A stretch of 64,000 nucleotides of DNA, taken from the NCBI GenBank assembly GCA_034336665.1, contig CM067592.1, positions 28,679,819 to 28,743,818 on the forward strand, read 5' to 3'. This document shows positions 1 through 14,499 of the stretch, piece after piece. Made by a program: the position numbers and the translations under genes. This DNA comes from Luscinia megarhynchos (taxonomy: Eukaryota > Chordata > Aves > Passeriformes > Turdidae). The notes under the pieces were generated by a model. The model had not been told where the DNA came from. It searched no databases and saw only the letters and a program-made list of their open reading frames with translations. Within the stretch, counting starts at the first letter, position 1; each line of letters opens with the position of its first letter.

Positions 1-3000
1 CATGTATTAATATGAAAAGTAAATTCAAACTGGGTAAAATATCAGAAATGTTACCATTCCATTTGGGTATGTTATTTAGCTAGTGAAATTGTATGTGATA
101 ATACACAGAAATGCCAGAACTAGTCAATGCATCAGGTCCTTAAGCTGCTTTACACTGTGGATGTCTCCCTTGGACAGTTATTTTCATACTTGGTGAATCT
201 AACTTTTGTATCTGAGCAGCCTGGACTTCAGAATCTTTATCTCTATTTGTCAGCTTTGAGTCCACCAATGCACAAAATCAGAAATAAACATCGACTGTTT
301 CATCACAGCACAAACTTGAGAGCTGATTTTCTGAACTTTGAGCACCAGGAGTCAGGAATTGGCAGTACAGCAACATCACTATAATCCTGTTGTGACAGAA
401 GAGCTGAGTCTCAAATCCTCTCACATGCTATATCTGCAAATATGGATGTGTGAAACAGAGGTCAAAATACTACGTGAATTCTGTCTCTTTTCACTGAAGA
501 TCCAAAAGCATTTTTTACTCAAAAGGTAGGACAGAGACACTCAGTATATAATTAAGTAGTATATTACAGATCTACATTTTTTTAAAAAAATAAAACAAAG
601 GAAGAATATTCCACATTTCTGTGGAATATGGATGTGAAATTTCAGAGGATTTTGAAGCACAAAAGCAGCAGGTGGTAGTCACCAGAATTCAAAAGCAAGG
701 TAGTATGTGAAGCCACAGGCTTCTCTGTTGGCTCTGATTAAGATCTTGAGGATGATGAAATGATAAAATTAGTATAACCTTTGAATGACCCCAAGTACAG
801 TGAAACATTTCACCTGCATTTAATTTATATATGCTTGCCATTTTCCCTAGCTCAAAAAAAATCATGCTATCTTCAGTCATTAGCTTGAACAGAGTTAGAT
901 GCTTGGTGTCTGGACTACTTATGACTGATAATAATAGACTGCACTAAGACATGTCCTTTTAGGGAATAGTTACCTCAGCAGTTCCTTTGGCAGCAAAACT
1001 GATTTAAGGAACTTATTTTCATGCCTACCCAGAAATAATTATTCCTGCCTCTATGACATGATTAATGTCCCCCATTTACTGTGTTGACACGAATGTTGAA
1101 CAATTGGACAAACAGATTTACAGAAATGATGCTACTCAGAAGAAATTCCTGCTCTCAGAGCTTCCACTAACCAGAACAGTAATTCTCTACACATTCTTGG
1201 CAGAACCAGAAGACTTCCTAAAATTTGAATAACAACTGTTATGAAATTCTTAACTAAATGGCTTATTCAGGAAAGAAGTGGGGAGATGATGCAGGAGTTA
1301 AAAGACCAAATTAAGTGACAGAAAAAACACACAGTAGAGGCTAGGGCCCGTGCTGACAGTTCACAGCTTCCTTTGTTGCAGCACTGTTGACTTGTTGGTC
1401 AGCCAAAAATCTCTATCCTGTGACAGGAAATAGATACCAGATAGATTTCAGGATTATGCCTGAAATATGCCTGGAACTGGGAATAACAGGTATCTTGCTG
1501 TATAGCAGTTCAGCATTTGCAAATACACACACACTGGTCCAGACCTGCTTGGGTGCTGTGCCAATCCCATCACAGCTAAGGCTCTCGTGGGCCTTGACAG
1601 TTTTGCATAGACTGTGCAGGATGTGTAAAAGGCTAACTACAGTAATCCATTCAGGAATCTTACAGGCATAATGAAAAAAGTCTGTACCAGAGGCCCAGTA
1701 GTTGAGCTACTTTTCAGGAAGCCAACTGCACTGGAGCTTTCAATTCCTGGGGCTACTTGTCTCAGCACAAAAATGGAGACAAACCCAAAGAGAACCATAT
1801 ATAATATTGACTGATATTATCAACTCTGATTTTCATTCCTAAATCATCCATTGCAAGCAGACATCAGAGAGATGGAAATTAAAAAAATCCAAGCAACTCT
1901 TGTTGTTGGCCTTTTTTATTTTTTTGTTATCTACTTTTTTGCTTCTTTTTTTTCTCAGTTTATTTCAATGCTTCATTTTTACTATTTTTCTTAATGATTT
2001 TCTGACTCGACAAACTCCTTAATCCAAACAAATCTCAAATCCCCAGAACCTGTCAGTGTCAAATTTCCTGAGGCTCCAGCTAGCTAGAAGCAAAAACACC
2101 CTTCAGCAACATCTATGAGTGTATGGTGTGCATAAAATGGGCCTTATACTTCCGAATAAAATGGGCTGTAATGGAGGAGAAATCATAAAGTTGAAGCACT
2201 TTCTGATAGTATTCAGAATATTTTGCACTGAATTTTGGTATTGACTTTTGAAGTTCTACTCCTTGATTCTGTGATTATTGCTTATTTAGAATCACATAAA
2301 TACAAAGGTAAATATTTTTGGTTTTTTTTGTGATAAAAGTTCCAGGAGGGCTAGCCTTCACTTGCTATGGTATTAGTTGGGGTAGTATGGGAAGCTAATA
2401 ACACATTTAAGAGCACCACAGTCTCTTTTATCAGGAATATGGATAATTATTTAAAATATGTTATTTTCTTGTATATTTTCATGGTTTTTGTTTTGTTTCC
2501 TTGAGACAGCTTTCTTACACACCTGTCTATAAACAATGTAGTATAAGAGTATACCTGTTTAACCAGTAACTTCTAACTGGATGTAGATCCAGTCTAAGAG
2601 GTCAATGAATCATTTTTATTTTTAGCAAGCTTTTTTTCAGCTCCCCTTTATTCCAGCTGATTATACTCACCTCAGTTGTGTCAAATCAATTACTTTTCTA
2701 GTTCTGGGGCTTTTAGTGGTTTTGGTTTAACATGTTTCTATATTTCTGGTTTTTAACATTGTATAAAATTACTTCCAGTTTTCCTTTTTTAAATTTGGGT
2801 TAATAAAATAAAATATACATTTAAAGAAAATAAATGGAAAAATGAGTGTTCCTATCTAAAAACATCTCATTACAGACTGATAAGCAACTCAGTGTTCAAA
2901 GCTGGCTTACAGGTGAGATGAAAGTAGAACATTGTGAAGAATATATTTTTTAAAATTTACTGTTATTACAGTCCCATCTTTTGTTATCATTCCTAATCCA

Positions 3001-3065
3001 GAATATCACCATGTAGCATCTTAATCCAAAAGGGAAGAGCATTTTGAACAGTTTAACAAGTGGTA
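1..3065. other. AT-rich non-coding DNA, no gene recognised
   Basis: No exon, RNA gene or interspersed repeat is recognised. Open frames such as 1387-1671 (94 codons) have no recognisable domain and no convincing splice context. A hairpin with 10-bp perfect arms and a 4-base loop lies at 606-629. A T-rich stretch runs from about 1905 to 1990. Two short tracts near 2260-2275 resemble a CR1 tail but have no CR1 body next to them. Confidence 0.6.
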
Positions 3066-3153
3066 AATTGTGCCCTGGCAGCCAGGAGAACCAGTGATAT
3101 CCTGTGCTGCATCAGGCACAGCATCACCAGCTGGTCAATCTCTCTCTGTGATG
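3066..3153 (+). mobile_element. CR1 LINE fragment, internal 3' region
   Basis: The text from 'ttgtgccctggcagccagga' through 'accagctggtca' matches the CR1 segment just upstream of its 3' part, where the usual wording is gcc-aag-aaggccaatggcatcctgggctgcatta followed by a gccagcaggtcgag-like stretch. It is short, diverged and truncated on both sides, and has no coding capacity left. Recognition is from memory of the avian CR1 consensus. Confidence 0.6.
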
Positions 3154-4791
3154 TAGGAAATAAGTGTTTAAATGCATGATAAACAACTAGAATTATCAAT
3201 CAGGTTTTTGCCATGTTTTTAACCTGCAGCTGGGAGATGCTAACCACAGTAATGCCTCAATAGGCAAGGGCAAATTTATGTGATAAGATCAGTTTGACTG
3301 GGGGACAAATAAAAGATAAAGCAGCCCCTTGTGATAGTAACTGAAGATATGTCAAAAATAATTACATACTGCACAGCACAACACATCAATAGCAGTTATT
3401 ATTGTAAGTATTACAATGCATATCCTTTTTCCATCACCCATACTTAACACACAGGCATAAATGAGGTACATCAGATCTAACCAGACAGAACCAACCATGA
3501 TTGCCCTGCCAATAGCATTAAGAGATATAACAAAGAAGAAGAAATAAACATGAGAACAATTAAAAGTGGACCAGTGTGGGCAAGACCCGAATTCTTCTGG
3601 GAGCCTTTAGCTTCCAAAAATGCCCTCTTCATTACTTTGAAGAGTGTGAGTATAGTCTTCAGACTAACGCCTCTGAAAAAAAGGTGACAATCATTTTTTC
3701 TTCCAAAATATTTATCCCAAACTAGTAGTTATAATACTGGTGGTCTTGTGCACCATTTTGCAATCAGAAGAGTCTGAAGGCATTGCTGAGGGTGTGAGTT
3801 TTCAGACAGCTCTCAAAGAAGTACTAAATTTTATCTCATGCAAGAGATAATCCTAGTAACCCTTCCAGCCTGCATAAACTGTAAAAACATTAATTCATAT
3901 TACTTTTCAAAATCTAATCTTAATTTCTTAGCCAACAATTTCTTTATTCAGTGAAAATTTCCTCCTCCTCCTTTGGTAACAAAGTTTGTACCTCTTACTC
4001 TGAAAGACTGTCTTCATGTCGGTGGAAATATTTACATGCAAAAACAGTAGAAAATAATCTAAGTAGAACAGATCTTTGGAGTTTATTGCTCTTGAATAAC
4101 ATGAAGCTGGAAGTAAGCTAGTGCTCTGACATGAAAATGGGCAGTTGACCATGTTCAGTTTTCTTCCAGGAGTGCTGTTACATTATGGCACACTCCAAAG
4201 AAGCAGGACAAAGTTGGTCAGAGATCCATTTGCTCTCACCCTGTGAGTGATTACATTCATTTATTGACACAAAGTGCTCTGGTACTACAGTGCCTTTGAA
4301 GTAGATCTTCAAACTGTGACTGATGCAGAAACAGGGCTCCTGTCTGCATCTTTGCCAGCAATACTATTTCTTAGGGACTGAATTGTCCATTCATTTTAAC
4401 GAGGCACTCTAGAACAAAATTAGGATTCACATTTTCAAAACGGAATAACCAAAAAAGATGTATTTATTCAATCTGGCTTAATAACTCTTAATCATTAAAA
4501 CATATTATGACTTTTAGTGCAATTACAATGCATTTAAAAATTATTGCTTTCTTTTAAGTAGAACAAAGTCTTTCTCATATCAAAGAAATAAATGAAAATG
4601 AAGTTACCTAAATCAAGGTGAACCCTGAAAATATGTCTGGAAAGGAATTTCATAGAAAGTTCATGCCCCCCTCAACTTCCATCTGGTTCTGTTACCCCAA
4701 ATAAAAAAATTAAGATTTAGACTGGATATTTCTCCACCACAATAGCTTGACCTGTGTGAGTGTAAACTGGTAGCAAATTCCAGAAAACCAT
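3154..4791. other. AT-rich non-coding DNA, no gene recognised
   Basis: No coding or RNA gene is supported. The minus-strand open frame at 3928-4152 has no domain signature. A short CCT run lies at about 3961-3972. Confidence 0.55.
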
Positions 4792-4850
4792 ACAGTAATG
4801 GAATGTTTGTAGTGGAAGGGATCTTAAAGACCATCTAAATAAGTTAGATT
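4792..4850 (-). mobile_element. CR1 LINE 3'-end fragment
   Basis: The plus-strand text 'agtggaagggatcttaaaga' followed by 'ccatctaaat' matches the reverse complement of the CR1 3' terminus, usually read as ggttggaagggaccttaaagatcatctagttcc. Only about 60 bp remain, so this is a 5'-truncated, decayed copy. Confidence 0.6.
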
Positions 4851-7800
4851 TCTACTTTCAAACTCAAGATAAAAAACTAGGGTGAAAAACAGTAAAATAA
4901 TTCACATCATAGGAAATAAAAGATTTAGAAACTTTGCAGTCTAATAGAAAGTTTAAAAGGTCTTTAGTATGGGGTGATATCCAAATTTCACACAATTTTT
5001 TGAAATCCCTATAACTCTTTTAATGTATTATATATTTCCTGGGACAAAAACTGATTCTGATTTTTAAGGCTCTATGTATAATTTAAGAAAGAGGACAAAG
5101 TGGTACAGCAACATAATGACAGAACATTTTATATGATGAAACTGAAGTATCAGAAATCTTAAAATAATATTAGAGAGAATATTTTGTATCAGCATGCCAA
5201 ATATGTACCTGTTAAGGTAATTTTTACATTCAGAGCATACATTCCATTCTATGTAATAAAAAATAATTTCTGGCTCCTTGTCAGATTATGATTTTATCTC
5301 TTATGTAAAACAAAGTCTTCATTAAGTTCTGACAGTCTTGTGCAAGCTGTTAATTGTTTATTTTAATAAATTAAAAAGTATTTTTCAGACCTTAAACCTT
5401 ATAGTATAAACTGTGCAAACATTTACAACCTGTAATTTATTTCCTGGGAAACAAATTCATACGGCAAAGCATCACATTGTGAAATTACAAAACCTGTGCC
5501 TTATTTCTTAAATAATATTTAGTTGAACTTGCCTTTTTGCCCCCCCAGCTCATAGGCTTAGATAATTGTAGTGCTTTCCATTGACATAATCAACTATAAA
5601 AAATGAATGCATTAATCCCTATTCCTAATACTCTGCAGTTAATGCAATGATCTGTTTGTGGGGGTTTTTTTGTAAAAGTGTGTTATATTGTCCCTGACAT
5701 TTAATTCTTCTGTATTTCATCACTAGATTATTATCTAATGAGGGCAATGTCCCAGTGTAGTGTAATATTACATCTAACACCTTTCATTTTATCCCCAGAG
5801 TTATTCACATATTTTGTTCATTGTTCTCCTCTGTAAATTCTTTATGTTGTGCCTGTTTGTAGAAATATGGCATATTACATCAACCACAAGATTTCCTTCA
5901 CTGCTCTAAGGAATCTAATGTTGTAGCTCTTGGGCATTTGAGTCATTAAGGGAATTTTCATGTTCAGTGCCCTGTGACAGATTCAGCCTTGCATAATTCA
6001 AAACAACTTCACACCACTTATAGTAAATGGTCCATGCAGGAATGTTTGTTTTTCTTATCTGTCCCTTCCCCTACCTCATAGAAGATTTTTAAACCATGTT
6101 TTAATTCTCTTTCCTCAATTAATGGCAAAAAAGTTGAAGTGACATCAACTGATTATCAAAAACCAATGACATTGTTAAAAACTGGAAAGTACTGAAAATT
6201 AAATTTATCTTCCAGTATTCTGCAAATAACTGATTTTCATGTTACCACCTTTATTCTCCACAAACATTCAAGTGAGAAAACATCTCACACCAAGTGAAGA
6301 CACACCACAATCAATTTGGCAGGCCTGAACCAGAAGATGCAGATTTTGTCCTTGATTATACAGATTGAAAAAAATTTGGAATAACTTTGTATTAAGATTT
6401 ATTGGAAGAGTTGAAATAAAAACTTTAGCCTGATTAGTAAGAAAAAAGTATTCCTAAAAGGGCATCTAAAAAGGAAGAAGGATATGAAACATCTCAAAGT
6501 CTGACCAAAACAGGAAATTAAATGCAGTGATAAAAGGTACGACATGAAGTATAGATTAGCTGAACTGTGCACAGCTTTCAAAAAAAGTCAATAACAAATC
6601 AGAGATTCTTTAGAATTAAAGTTGTTTTAAAGAAATTAATGAAATCTGTTACTGCTCAGTAATGTAATTACTCATAGTAATACAGGGACTAGTATGCATT
6701 GATTAACGCTGAAGAATGTAATTCTGCAAGATGTTTCTATATCTGACTGCATGTGGCAATTAAGAAAACTTAGCAGTTAGACTTTCCTTTTGGTCAGTCA
6801 TTAAAGAATTTTCTCTATATTTTTAAAAATTTTACTTTGAAATAGAATGTATTTAAAAAAAGAAAAATATTGTCATTCAGAAATGAATGTAGTTATTAAC
6901 TGAGCAAATAATATAATCAACCAGGTTATTTTCCACTTACATTTTCTTTTTCATGCTCACTTAGACTGCTAAGTTTTATTTTTTATATAAATTTCATGCA
7001 CAATCCTTTACACAAACACAAGTGCTAGATCAGAAATCATGTTACAACTATAGATATAGTTTGCTGTAACTATAGAAAAATCTGCAGAGAATACTGCAAA
7101 ACCTCCCCTAATTTACAGACTGGATTTAGCAGACAAAATATCTTATTAAATACTTCCCATTTTGTCTCTGAATTTTGATCTACCTCAAGCTCCAACACCT
7201 GAATTACTTTTAGCATAAATATCTGAAAAGGAGATTTTCCAGACCTGAGTTATCATTAAAATAAGGGAAATAAGATGAAAACCAGACCAAATTCCAGACC
7301 AATCATTAATTGTAAGTAAGACTTTGAAACCTTCTAAAGGGTTTGGAGGAACACCTGGAAAAACCTAGTTTGATTTAGGCTTCCTACACAGGTAGGGAAG
7401 ACCATGCTTAATTACACAGCATGCTTTGAAAATATTTCTGGTTTTATAGATAAGAGAAATCCTCCAGATTCTGTAAAGTTGCTCTTTTAAAATATAGCTG
7501 AAAAAGTTTCATGCACAAAATGAACAGCTAACACAAATATTATTTCATGCAGAAAAATGAACAGAAAGAGTATATATTCCAGTGTATATTATGTGCCATC
7601 ATTCTCTTTGAATTCCCTTAACAATATAACATTATATAACATATAAAAATAAACTGTGGATTCTCTTCAACTCAGTTAGTACTCTCCATTGCTGAACAGC
7701 TCAAAAGTGAAGATAATATTCTAGGAGGAACTTACAGTTTTAACTGGTGTCAGAAAAGGGAAAATGCTCTCTTTGAGTAAAAAAACCAACAAAACCCACA

Positions 7801-7999
7801 CCCCAAAATCTTCCTTTTCATTAGCTATTTCTGTAAGTAAGATATGAATGCTCACATTCCATTACATTGTCTCTTATTTCTGTATTTTGTAGTGAGCTCC
7901 TAGGTACAAAACCTTTCTCCAATATTTACTTCTTCAAACTTTGCAATGTTTCTGTAGACTATAAAAGGACTAAACCAACATGGTAATAACCTCTATTTC

Positions 8000-8228
8000 A
8001 CGTGTGCTTTCGTAGTGTGGAGGGAAAGGCAGAAGAGGGGTTGCCGTGTTAAGGACATTTCCCTGCTCAGCCATCGAGGAGCTGCTCTGGCAGCCTGTCC
8101 CACACCCCCTGAGCTGGGACTACAGCACTTCACAGCCACACCTCACACCTCACCCAGTCAGACCAGGCTTCCACACCAGCTCAGCCCCAGGCTTCCCACA
8201 GCACAGTCTCAGTGTCCAGACCCTTAAA
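8000..8228. other. GC-richer patch of unknown origin
   Basis: This stretch is clearly richer in G+C than the AT-rich DNA on both sides, with C-rich wording such as cacacctcacacctcaccca. Two overlapping plus-strand open frames (8015-8227 and 8046-8240) arise from the lack of AT-rich stops. Neither has a domain I recognise, and both lack clear splice sites. It could be an old repeat, a processed-gene relic or an untranslated exon. I cannot decide between these. Confidence 0.4.
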
Positions 8229-9680
8229 ATAACTTTATGACAGAAATTCTTGAAATAGATAGCTTACATTTGGCCATAGGTCAGTATTTCTCTCCTTTTC
8301 ACATTTTAAGATCTCCATGTTGTCCTTTATAATGGTAAAAAGAAAATATTTTAACAATATTTCAAGTTCTTTGGATAAGGTGAGTATTATCATAACCCTC
8401 TAAAATGCAGGAAAATCATAATGCATCATTCTGCTAGAGTAGTTAGAATTATAAATCCTGCTTCATAGAAGTGGAATAAAAATTTATAAGAAAAAAATTT
8501 TCTGAGAGGCAAAAAATTGCATTTTTATTAATAATTCACTATTTTTTTGAAAACAAAATTAGTTTCTACATGTAAATCAACACCAAAAACTTTATTTTCA
8601 CTCTGGACTTTTCACTTTCCCCTCATTCCTCTCAAAGCTCAGCTCACTGAGACGATGGCTCTTCTAGCTTCTTATAAGTGTACTGCAGAGTTTCTTTGGC
8701 AACAATGCTTATAATCAATGAAAAAAGTGTTCTTAGGCTCCTAAGCAGAAGCAGTCAGAAGCTGGACTAGCACAGAGAAGTCCACCAGGCACAGCATCCT
8801 AGCAGGCACTGGAAACTTAGCAGTGTGGAAATTTATGGGACTGAGCTGCAGGTCTATGGCTCAGTAGAAATCTGATAAAAGCCTTCTAAAAGGACACGAG
8901 TCTCATTTATCAAAGATTCCTAGAGTGAATGACAAACAAGCAGAAAGGTGGACACACTTCCATTCAGCTGTCAGAGGGGCTGAATTCTGAGAAGATTCTT
9001 ATCTGCTCTGGGAAAATAAAAGTGGGGAAAAAAAAAAAATCTGCTGACATCCTTTTCATTTAACACCCAAGAGAGTTGTACACCAGAGAGGATGGAAGAA
9101 AGATCCTTGTAAATCTTTCCTTTTGGAAACTAAGAGAAAAAGAATACTTATCAGTTAAAAAATAAATAACATATAATCCTGGTTCTCAAAATAATAGACA
9201 TCTCCTGAGAGCCTGAATTCTGGAATTGACACTTTGAAGATTTTTTTTCTATTTTTATTTTGCATTATCCTTAAGGTGAACTAATGAATTGAAAACCTTC
9301 TCTTAATACAAACAGCATCTAAAGAACAACAGTAAGTATCTAAGTATCTTTCTAATGATGCTCTTTCTGAGCATAATTTTGATTTAATTCCTAAATTCCT
9401 AGTGTTTTTCCAAAATCTAGAATCTACAAAGCAAGGATCTACATTTTCCACCTACTTGTGGGGTTTCACAAAGAAACAATATCAGTTGAGTATCTCCTCT
9501 TTGTATCTTAATTTTCACTTTCCAAATGAAATCCTCAGCTGATTTTTCTTGGTAAGATTCGGTTTTAACTGAACACAATGTTTTGTGGTTTTGTAGCACA
9601 ACACGGCCCTGTGGGACTAGATATTGAAAAACAGAAATGCTAGAAAATGCCTGCCTTTTATTTATTCAGGAAAAATCAAT

Positions 9681-9717
9681 CAAACAAACAAACAAACAAA
9701 CAAACAAACAAACAAAC
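9681..9717. repeat. (CAAA)n microsatellite
   Basis: About nine tandem CAAA units in an A-rich context, ending with one CGAA variant. The apparent lysine/threonine-rich open frame across it (9624-9845) is a product of the repeat. Confidence 0.95.
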
Positions 9718-11402
9718 GAAAACATGGCACAACTTATGCTTTTAGTTCTTTTAGTGATTCAAACTACATTTATACATCTTTGTCTTTTTTTCCCCTCTTA
9801 AAAATTGCAATTATCGTTAGCATTACTGGGATTTATCTCCTATAAGTGAATTCAAAGTAGGTATTATAATGGCACAAATAAAAAAGGTTTTAATTTCCAA
9901 AACTTATTAAAAATCTGTCTCTTAAAAAAAGAAATTGAAAAAATGTTTGAAGTTCAAATGAAAGACAATATCTGAATAAAACTAATCCCCAGGAGAATCC
10001 ATGGCACCTGCCAGACACTGTAAAGGTTTTATAAATGTTGTCTTCTGCAAAGTCGACTGCAAACATCATAAGGCCTTTGGTAAATATGTATACCAGCCTT
10101 TTTGTTTGAGCAGAAATATTGAGCTTCCTGCCATTATGGTTATAAAATAGAGAAGATTATTTCAGATTTTTTTTTTAATATTTGATTAGTGGCTTCTCTT
10201 TTTTTGGGGGGGGATTGAGTTTCAAATCACACACAGGGTGAAGTGTTTGAAAATAGTCTTCCTTAGTAATACAAGATTGGTAAAACAAACCATTTAGAAG
10301 TCATTCATGAGTAAACACATAGAAACACTAATGCTGGACAAGAAAAAAAATTGGCTGTCTGATCAACAATAACAGAATGGCAAGGAAAAATTCTGCACTA
10401 CAGGAAAATAATACTGTTTGTATTCTATAATTTAAAATTATTATCTCTTTGGTGGAGTCAAAATACCACATTTTGTGTGTCTCAAATTATCCACTGATAA
10501 CTGCATCAAATTAATTTAATCTGATGATAATTTCAAGTATTGTGTCCCTAGCATTTCCTTCTTTTTAAAAAGAACACCACAATAAGAAAAAAAGCTCTAA
10601 TAAAAAATCCACAAAACAGCACAGAACTTACAATAAGCATAGTTAGTTTCTGTGAGATCTGCTAAAGCATATTCTATGGTGCTTATGCAAACATTATCAT
10701 TAAGACAGAACTTCTACACTTACCTCACTTTGCCTTCTTGCTCTTGTTACCATATTACAGATTTGAAACACTACAGTTTGCACAAAAACAATATTGTCCT
10801 TTTCTTCATAATACATTACTAACTATTTATCTTTTAACGTGCTTCAAACATGGATACTCAGCTGCAGACCTTCAAGTACATCAGGGAAATGTTTTTATCC
10901 GGGTAAAAGAATTTAAATCCTTCACCTGACCTCCTCACATATCCAAATTTCACAGATATATTTCCATAATGTAAAATTTACAGAATTGGAGTTTTGGCCT
11001 TAACTAACATTAGAACTGTCAGAAAATATTTTGGTAACAACATTCTGAATATTAAGGAAATAAAAGGAGTGAGGGAGCAGTAGGAGCTTCTGCTGCAGAC
11101 AGGACTTGCACTTGACTGCTGGCCTTAAGAACCAATGCTGAAGCAATGCTGAAACATCTCTCTCCCTGACGTGACACAGAAGCCATCTGAGGGTAGCTCC
11201 TTCACCTCTCATTTATTGACCTCAGATATGAATTACATACAAGAGGAGAAAAACATTCTGTCATGGTTTTTCTCTACGCTTGTTCTGACACTGTAAAAAT
11301 GAAAATGACAATTGCATTAAATGCCAATACTTTTAGTTTGTTAATTCAGAAATTTACCCTTAGTACCAACTGTTCATCCACAAGACTATACTGCCATCAC
11401 AC

Positions 11403-11438
11403 TATCAATCCTCTACAATCTATCAATCCTCTACAATG
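11403..11438. repeat. 18-bp tandem duplication
   Basis: Two adjacent copies of tatcaatcctctacaat plus one variable base (c in the first, g in the second). The near-identity points to a recent local duplication. Confidence 0.95.
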
Positions 11439-14400
11439 TGATAAAAGTAAATAATAAAACAATTAACAGAAACTCTGTGAAGCCATCATAACTGTAAAAG
11501 CTGAGATTAATCTTGTACACAAGCTTGTAACTTTGCCTTAAATTGCAAAACTGAGAAAGCTCAAACTCAAATATATTACTTTTTAGTATTTTTACAAAGT
11601 GAATGGGTGATAAGGCCTGCAAAAGAGAGAAAGGGGCATAATACTTTTTGACAATACATGGATTTTCATACAGCTGAAACATGATAGGTATAATGAATTT
11701 AGTAGCACTTGACATGTAAGTTTAGTAGATATTCTTGAGCAGGTTTCAATCCTATCATTTCATCTCTCCTGATGAAATGAAGAAATTGGTGCACTGATCA
11801 ATTTGAAAGATGACTGGGGTTCTTATGTGGACCTCAGCAGATCACATGTAAAAGGAAGAGATATATTGTTCATGATGCAATTATAAAACCTCATATCCTA
11901 GGGCAATGGTGACTGAATATACAGATCTGAACGTACATTTTACAAAAGTACCACAATGTTAAAACCTTGTGCTGAGTTTCCTGACATATATTACAAAGCA
12001 TTTAGGTACTTGTCCCAGTTAGTTAATACACTGAAAGACATCTCTTTGTCTCTTCAGAAAGGGAGGTTTCCACCCTCTGGCTGAAAATACTGTTTATTTC
12101 CACTCTAAATACCTGGGTTGAATCTGCCCCCTGGCAGATTTACTTCTTCTTTTCAGAAAATATAGGTGGCCTGATTATTTTATATTTTGTTTTATCTATT
12201 TTAGGCTATTTTATATTAAAAAAAAAAAGTGAAGTTATCTGCTGAGATACCATGCGGCATGTGACCTTTGTTATTTGTTTTTGAAAGGCTAATAAACTTC
12301 ATTTTTGACATTGCAATGAAGAGAGTTTAAAGGACATAAAACAAAAGGCTTGCTAATTTTTCAGGACCTTGATATAATAGACACAAGGGGCTAGAAATTC
12401 TTAGTGATTTTAAACATTGAAGGAGAAAAAAGGGTGATTCAAAGGCAAGAACATGCATGTAGACTGGTGTTTTTCTGCCTGTGGTATTTTTTGTTTGTTT
12501 GTTTTGTTTTTTTAACCACTAATTTAAGTCATATGCTGCACAGTCATTTTATGGGACTATAAATTGTCCTCAGAAATAAAACTGTAATTTTGTGATTTTT
12601 TTTAAGATATTTAGGTTGCATGTAGATGTACTTTACCTGTTTTTAGCACATGTCAGGTTGAAATGTTCTCTTGTATCTTTGGTTTTCACTTAGAAATATA
12701 ATTTACAGCTTTCTATTATTTTTGACTAAAATAAAAACATTAGCAAATTCAATTTAGTTAAGGAACATGTAATATATAAAAGAGTGAAAGAATCCATAAA
12801 TTTATGAACAGAATACTAGAAAATCTGCTCTATTAAGAGACAGAAAAAAACTGAAAAATATTTACCTCTACAGACACAAAAATTGCAGAATTTGCTCCAT
12901 TTATTGATTGAATGTACATACACTCATATCAGAACAGGCAGCTGAAATAGAGGATTGTAAGAATTTTGCTGGAAATCACATGAACCTCAAGGTCTCACTG
13001 CATAATAGCATTAAAATATGCTTTTAAAGCACTTAGAAGGCTAAGGAGTACAATTTTTTATCTTGTTAAGGTACAGATTCTGAAGCATGATGACACAACA
13101 AACGCTGTCATATGTTTTAATTAACAACAATTATAATAAAATTTGTTCAACTTTTTTAATGAGTAATGCAGATTTAGTTACAGTTTAAATCTGAAAAATC
13201 ATCTTTTCATATGATTGTGTCAAAACGATGAAGATTTTAGCACTTCAAACTTCTTTTCGTATGAACCATTTTTTGTTTAATAGATTTCTTTCTGGTTTAT
13301 ATCCTTAATTCTATCTCCAATTATTTTATTTTAAACTTTATTTTAACATATAGGACTTTTCAAAAAATATAAGTCTGAAATTCATCAATATAACATTATT
13401 TTTATTATGTTTGGAACTGGCAGTGTGTCATAAAGGCATGAATAAAGACAGTAATATGCAAATGATTACTTATATTACAAAATTTTATTATATATTTGTT
13501 TAAATTATTTTTTTTATTAACTGCACTATTGCATAATAGAAATTGCATTGACAACTTCAATCTTCAGTTGCAAATAAAGAACATAATTATTCGCTCTTGA
13601 CGCCAAAAACTTCTCTGCTGGCAATTCAGAAAAAAAGAAATGGACAAAGAGGTTTCCTAATACAGTTTTAAAAATGTTTAACTGACTTTGGACAATTATT
13701 TAGTTATATCAGAAGGAAGAATCTTCTGTCTATTTGCATATGTTACATTTCTAGGAATCCCTTAGTACTAATATTTTTAGAGATCTAGATTGATTTCATT
13801 ATATGAAACAGATTTTATCCATATAATAAAGGACTAAGTTTTAGAATAGATCAACAACTAGAATTTTTACAGTGTTTACAAATGTCTGAAAAATTCATTT
13901 AAAACAATAAACAAAATAAATTTATAAATGAAAATATGCCTTTTTCCAAAAATTATAACTTAGACATTTTTTCAAAGACACACATTATCTGTTAGTTAGT
14001 TATTATCTGTTAAAGCTTATAAGGGACTTTAATATTAGTCTGACTGGTTAAGAAATATTCAAAGTTGATGCTAAACATTTGTCATTTGACAGAACAGCAC
14101 AGAATCAGTTGAAAAATAAATTTCAGTTCCCTCATTTTTGTTCCTCCAGAAAAAGACAAGGCTTGATTTTTAAAAGGAAGTTCATGATCATGTTCTCCAT
14201 TATTCAAAAGCTATTTTTTTCAATAATAATCCTTGCAAATATTGAAGAATTTATGCAGACTTAATTAAATACATTTTTTAGTTTGTTAGTGTGCTTTGCA
14301 TTTAAGCACAGTCCAGAGTTAACCTTGCAAGCTACAACTGTCCAAAAATTATCATGCAACTTCTGTTAACATGATGTTAGCCTAATTCTGTACTACCAAT

Positions 14401-14499
14401 TTGGTCTGAACATGCTTGTTCTAATGACACCTCTGCTGGCATGAAATAGTAATCTGCAAGTCAGTGAATCTGTTTTCACCTGGTAGTATCAGTAAACAT

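Larger units (their letters stand above)
4851..14499. other. Long AT-rich non-coding interval
   Basis: Nearly 10 kb with no recognisable exon or RNA gene. It holds the simple repeats and the GC-richer patch listed separately. Short G and T homopolymers occur at about 10170-10215. All open frames are under 100 codons and none has a recognisable domain. A POU-octamer ATGCAAAT lies at 13456-13463, inside a stretch that looks less decayed than its surroundings. Confidence 0.55.

Noticed and set aside
2255..2285. Possible CR1 tail (gattctgtgattattg)
   Set aside because: Only one tail-like unit, with no CR1 3' body beside it.
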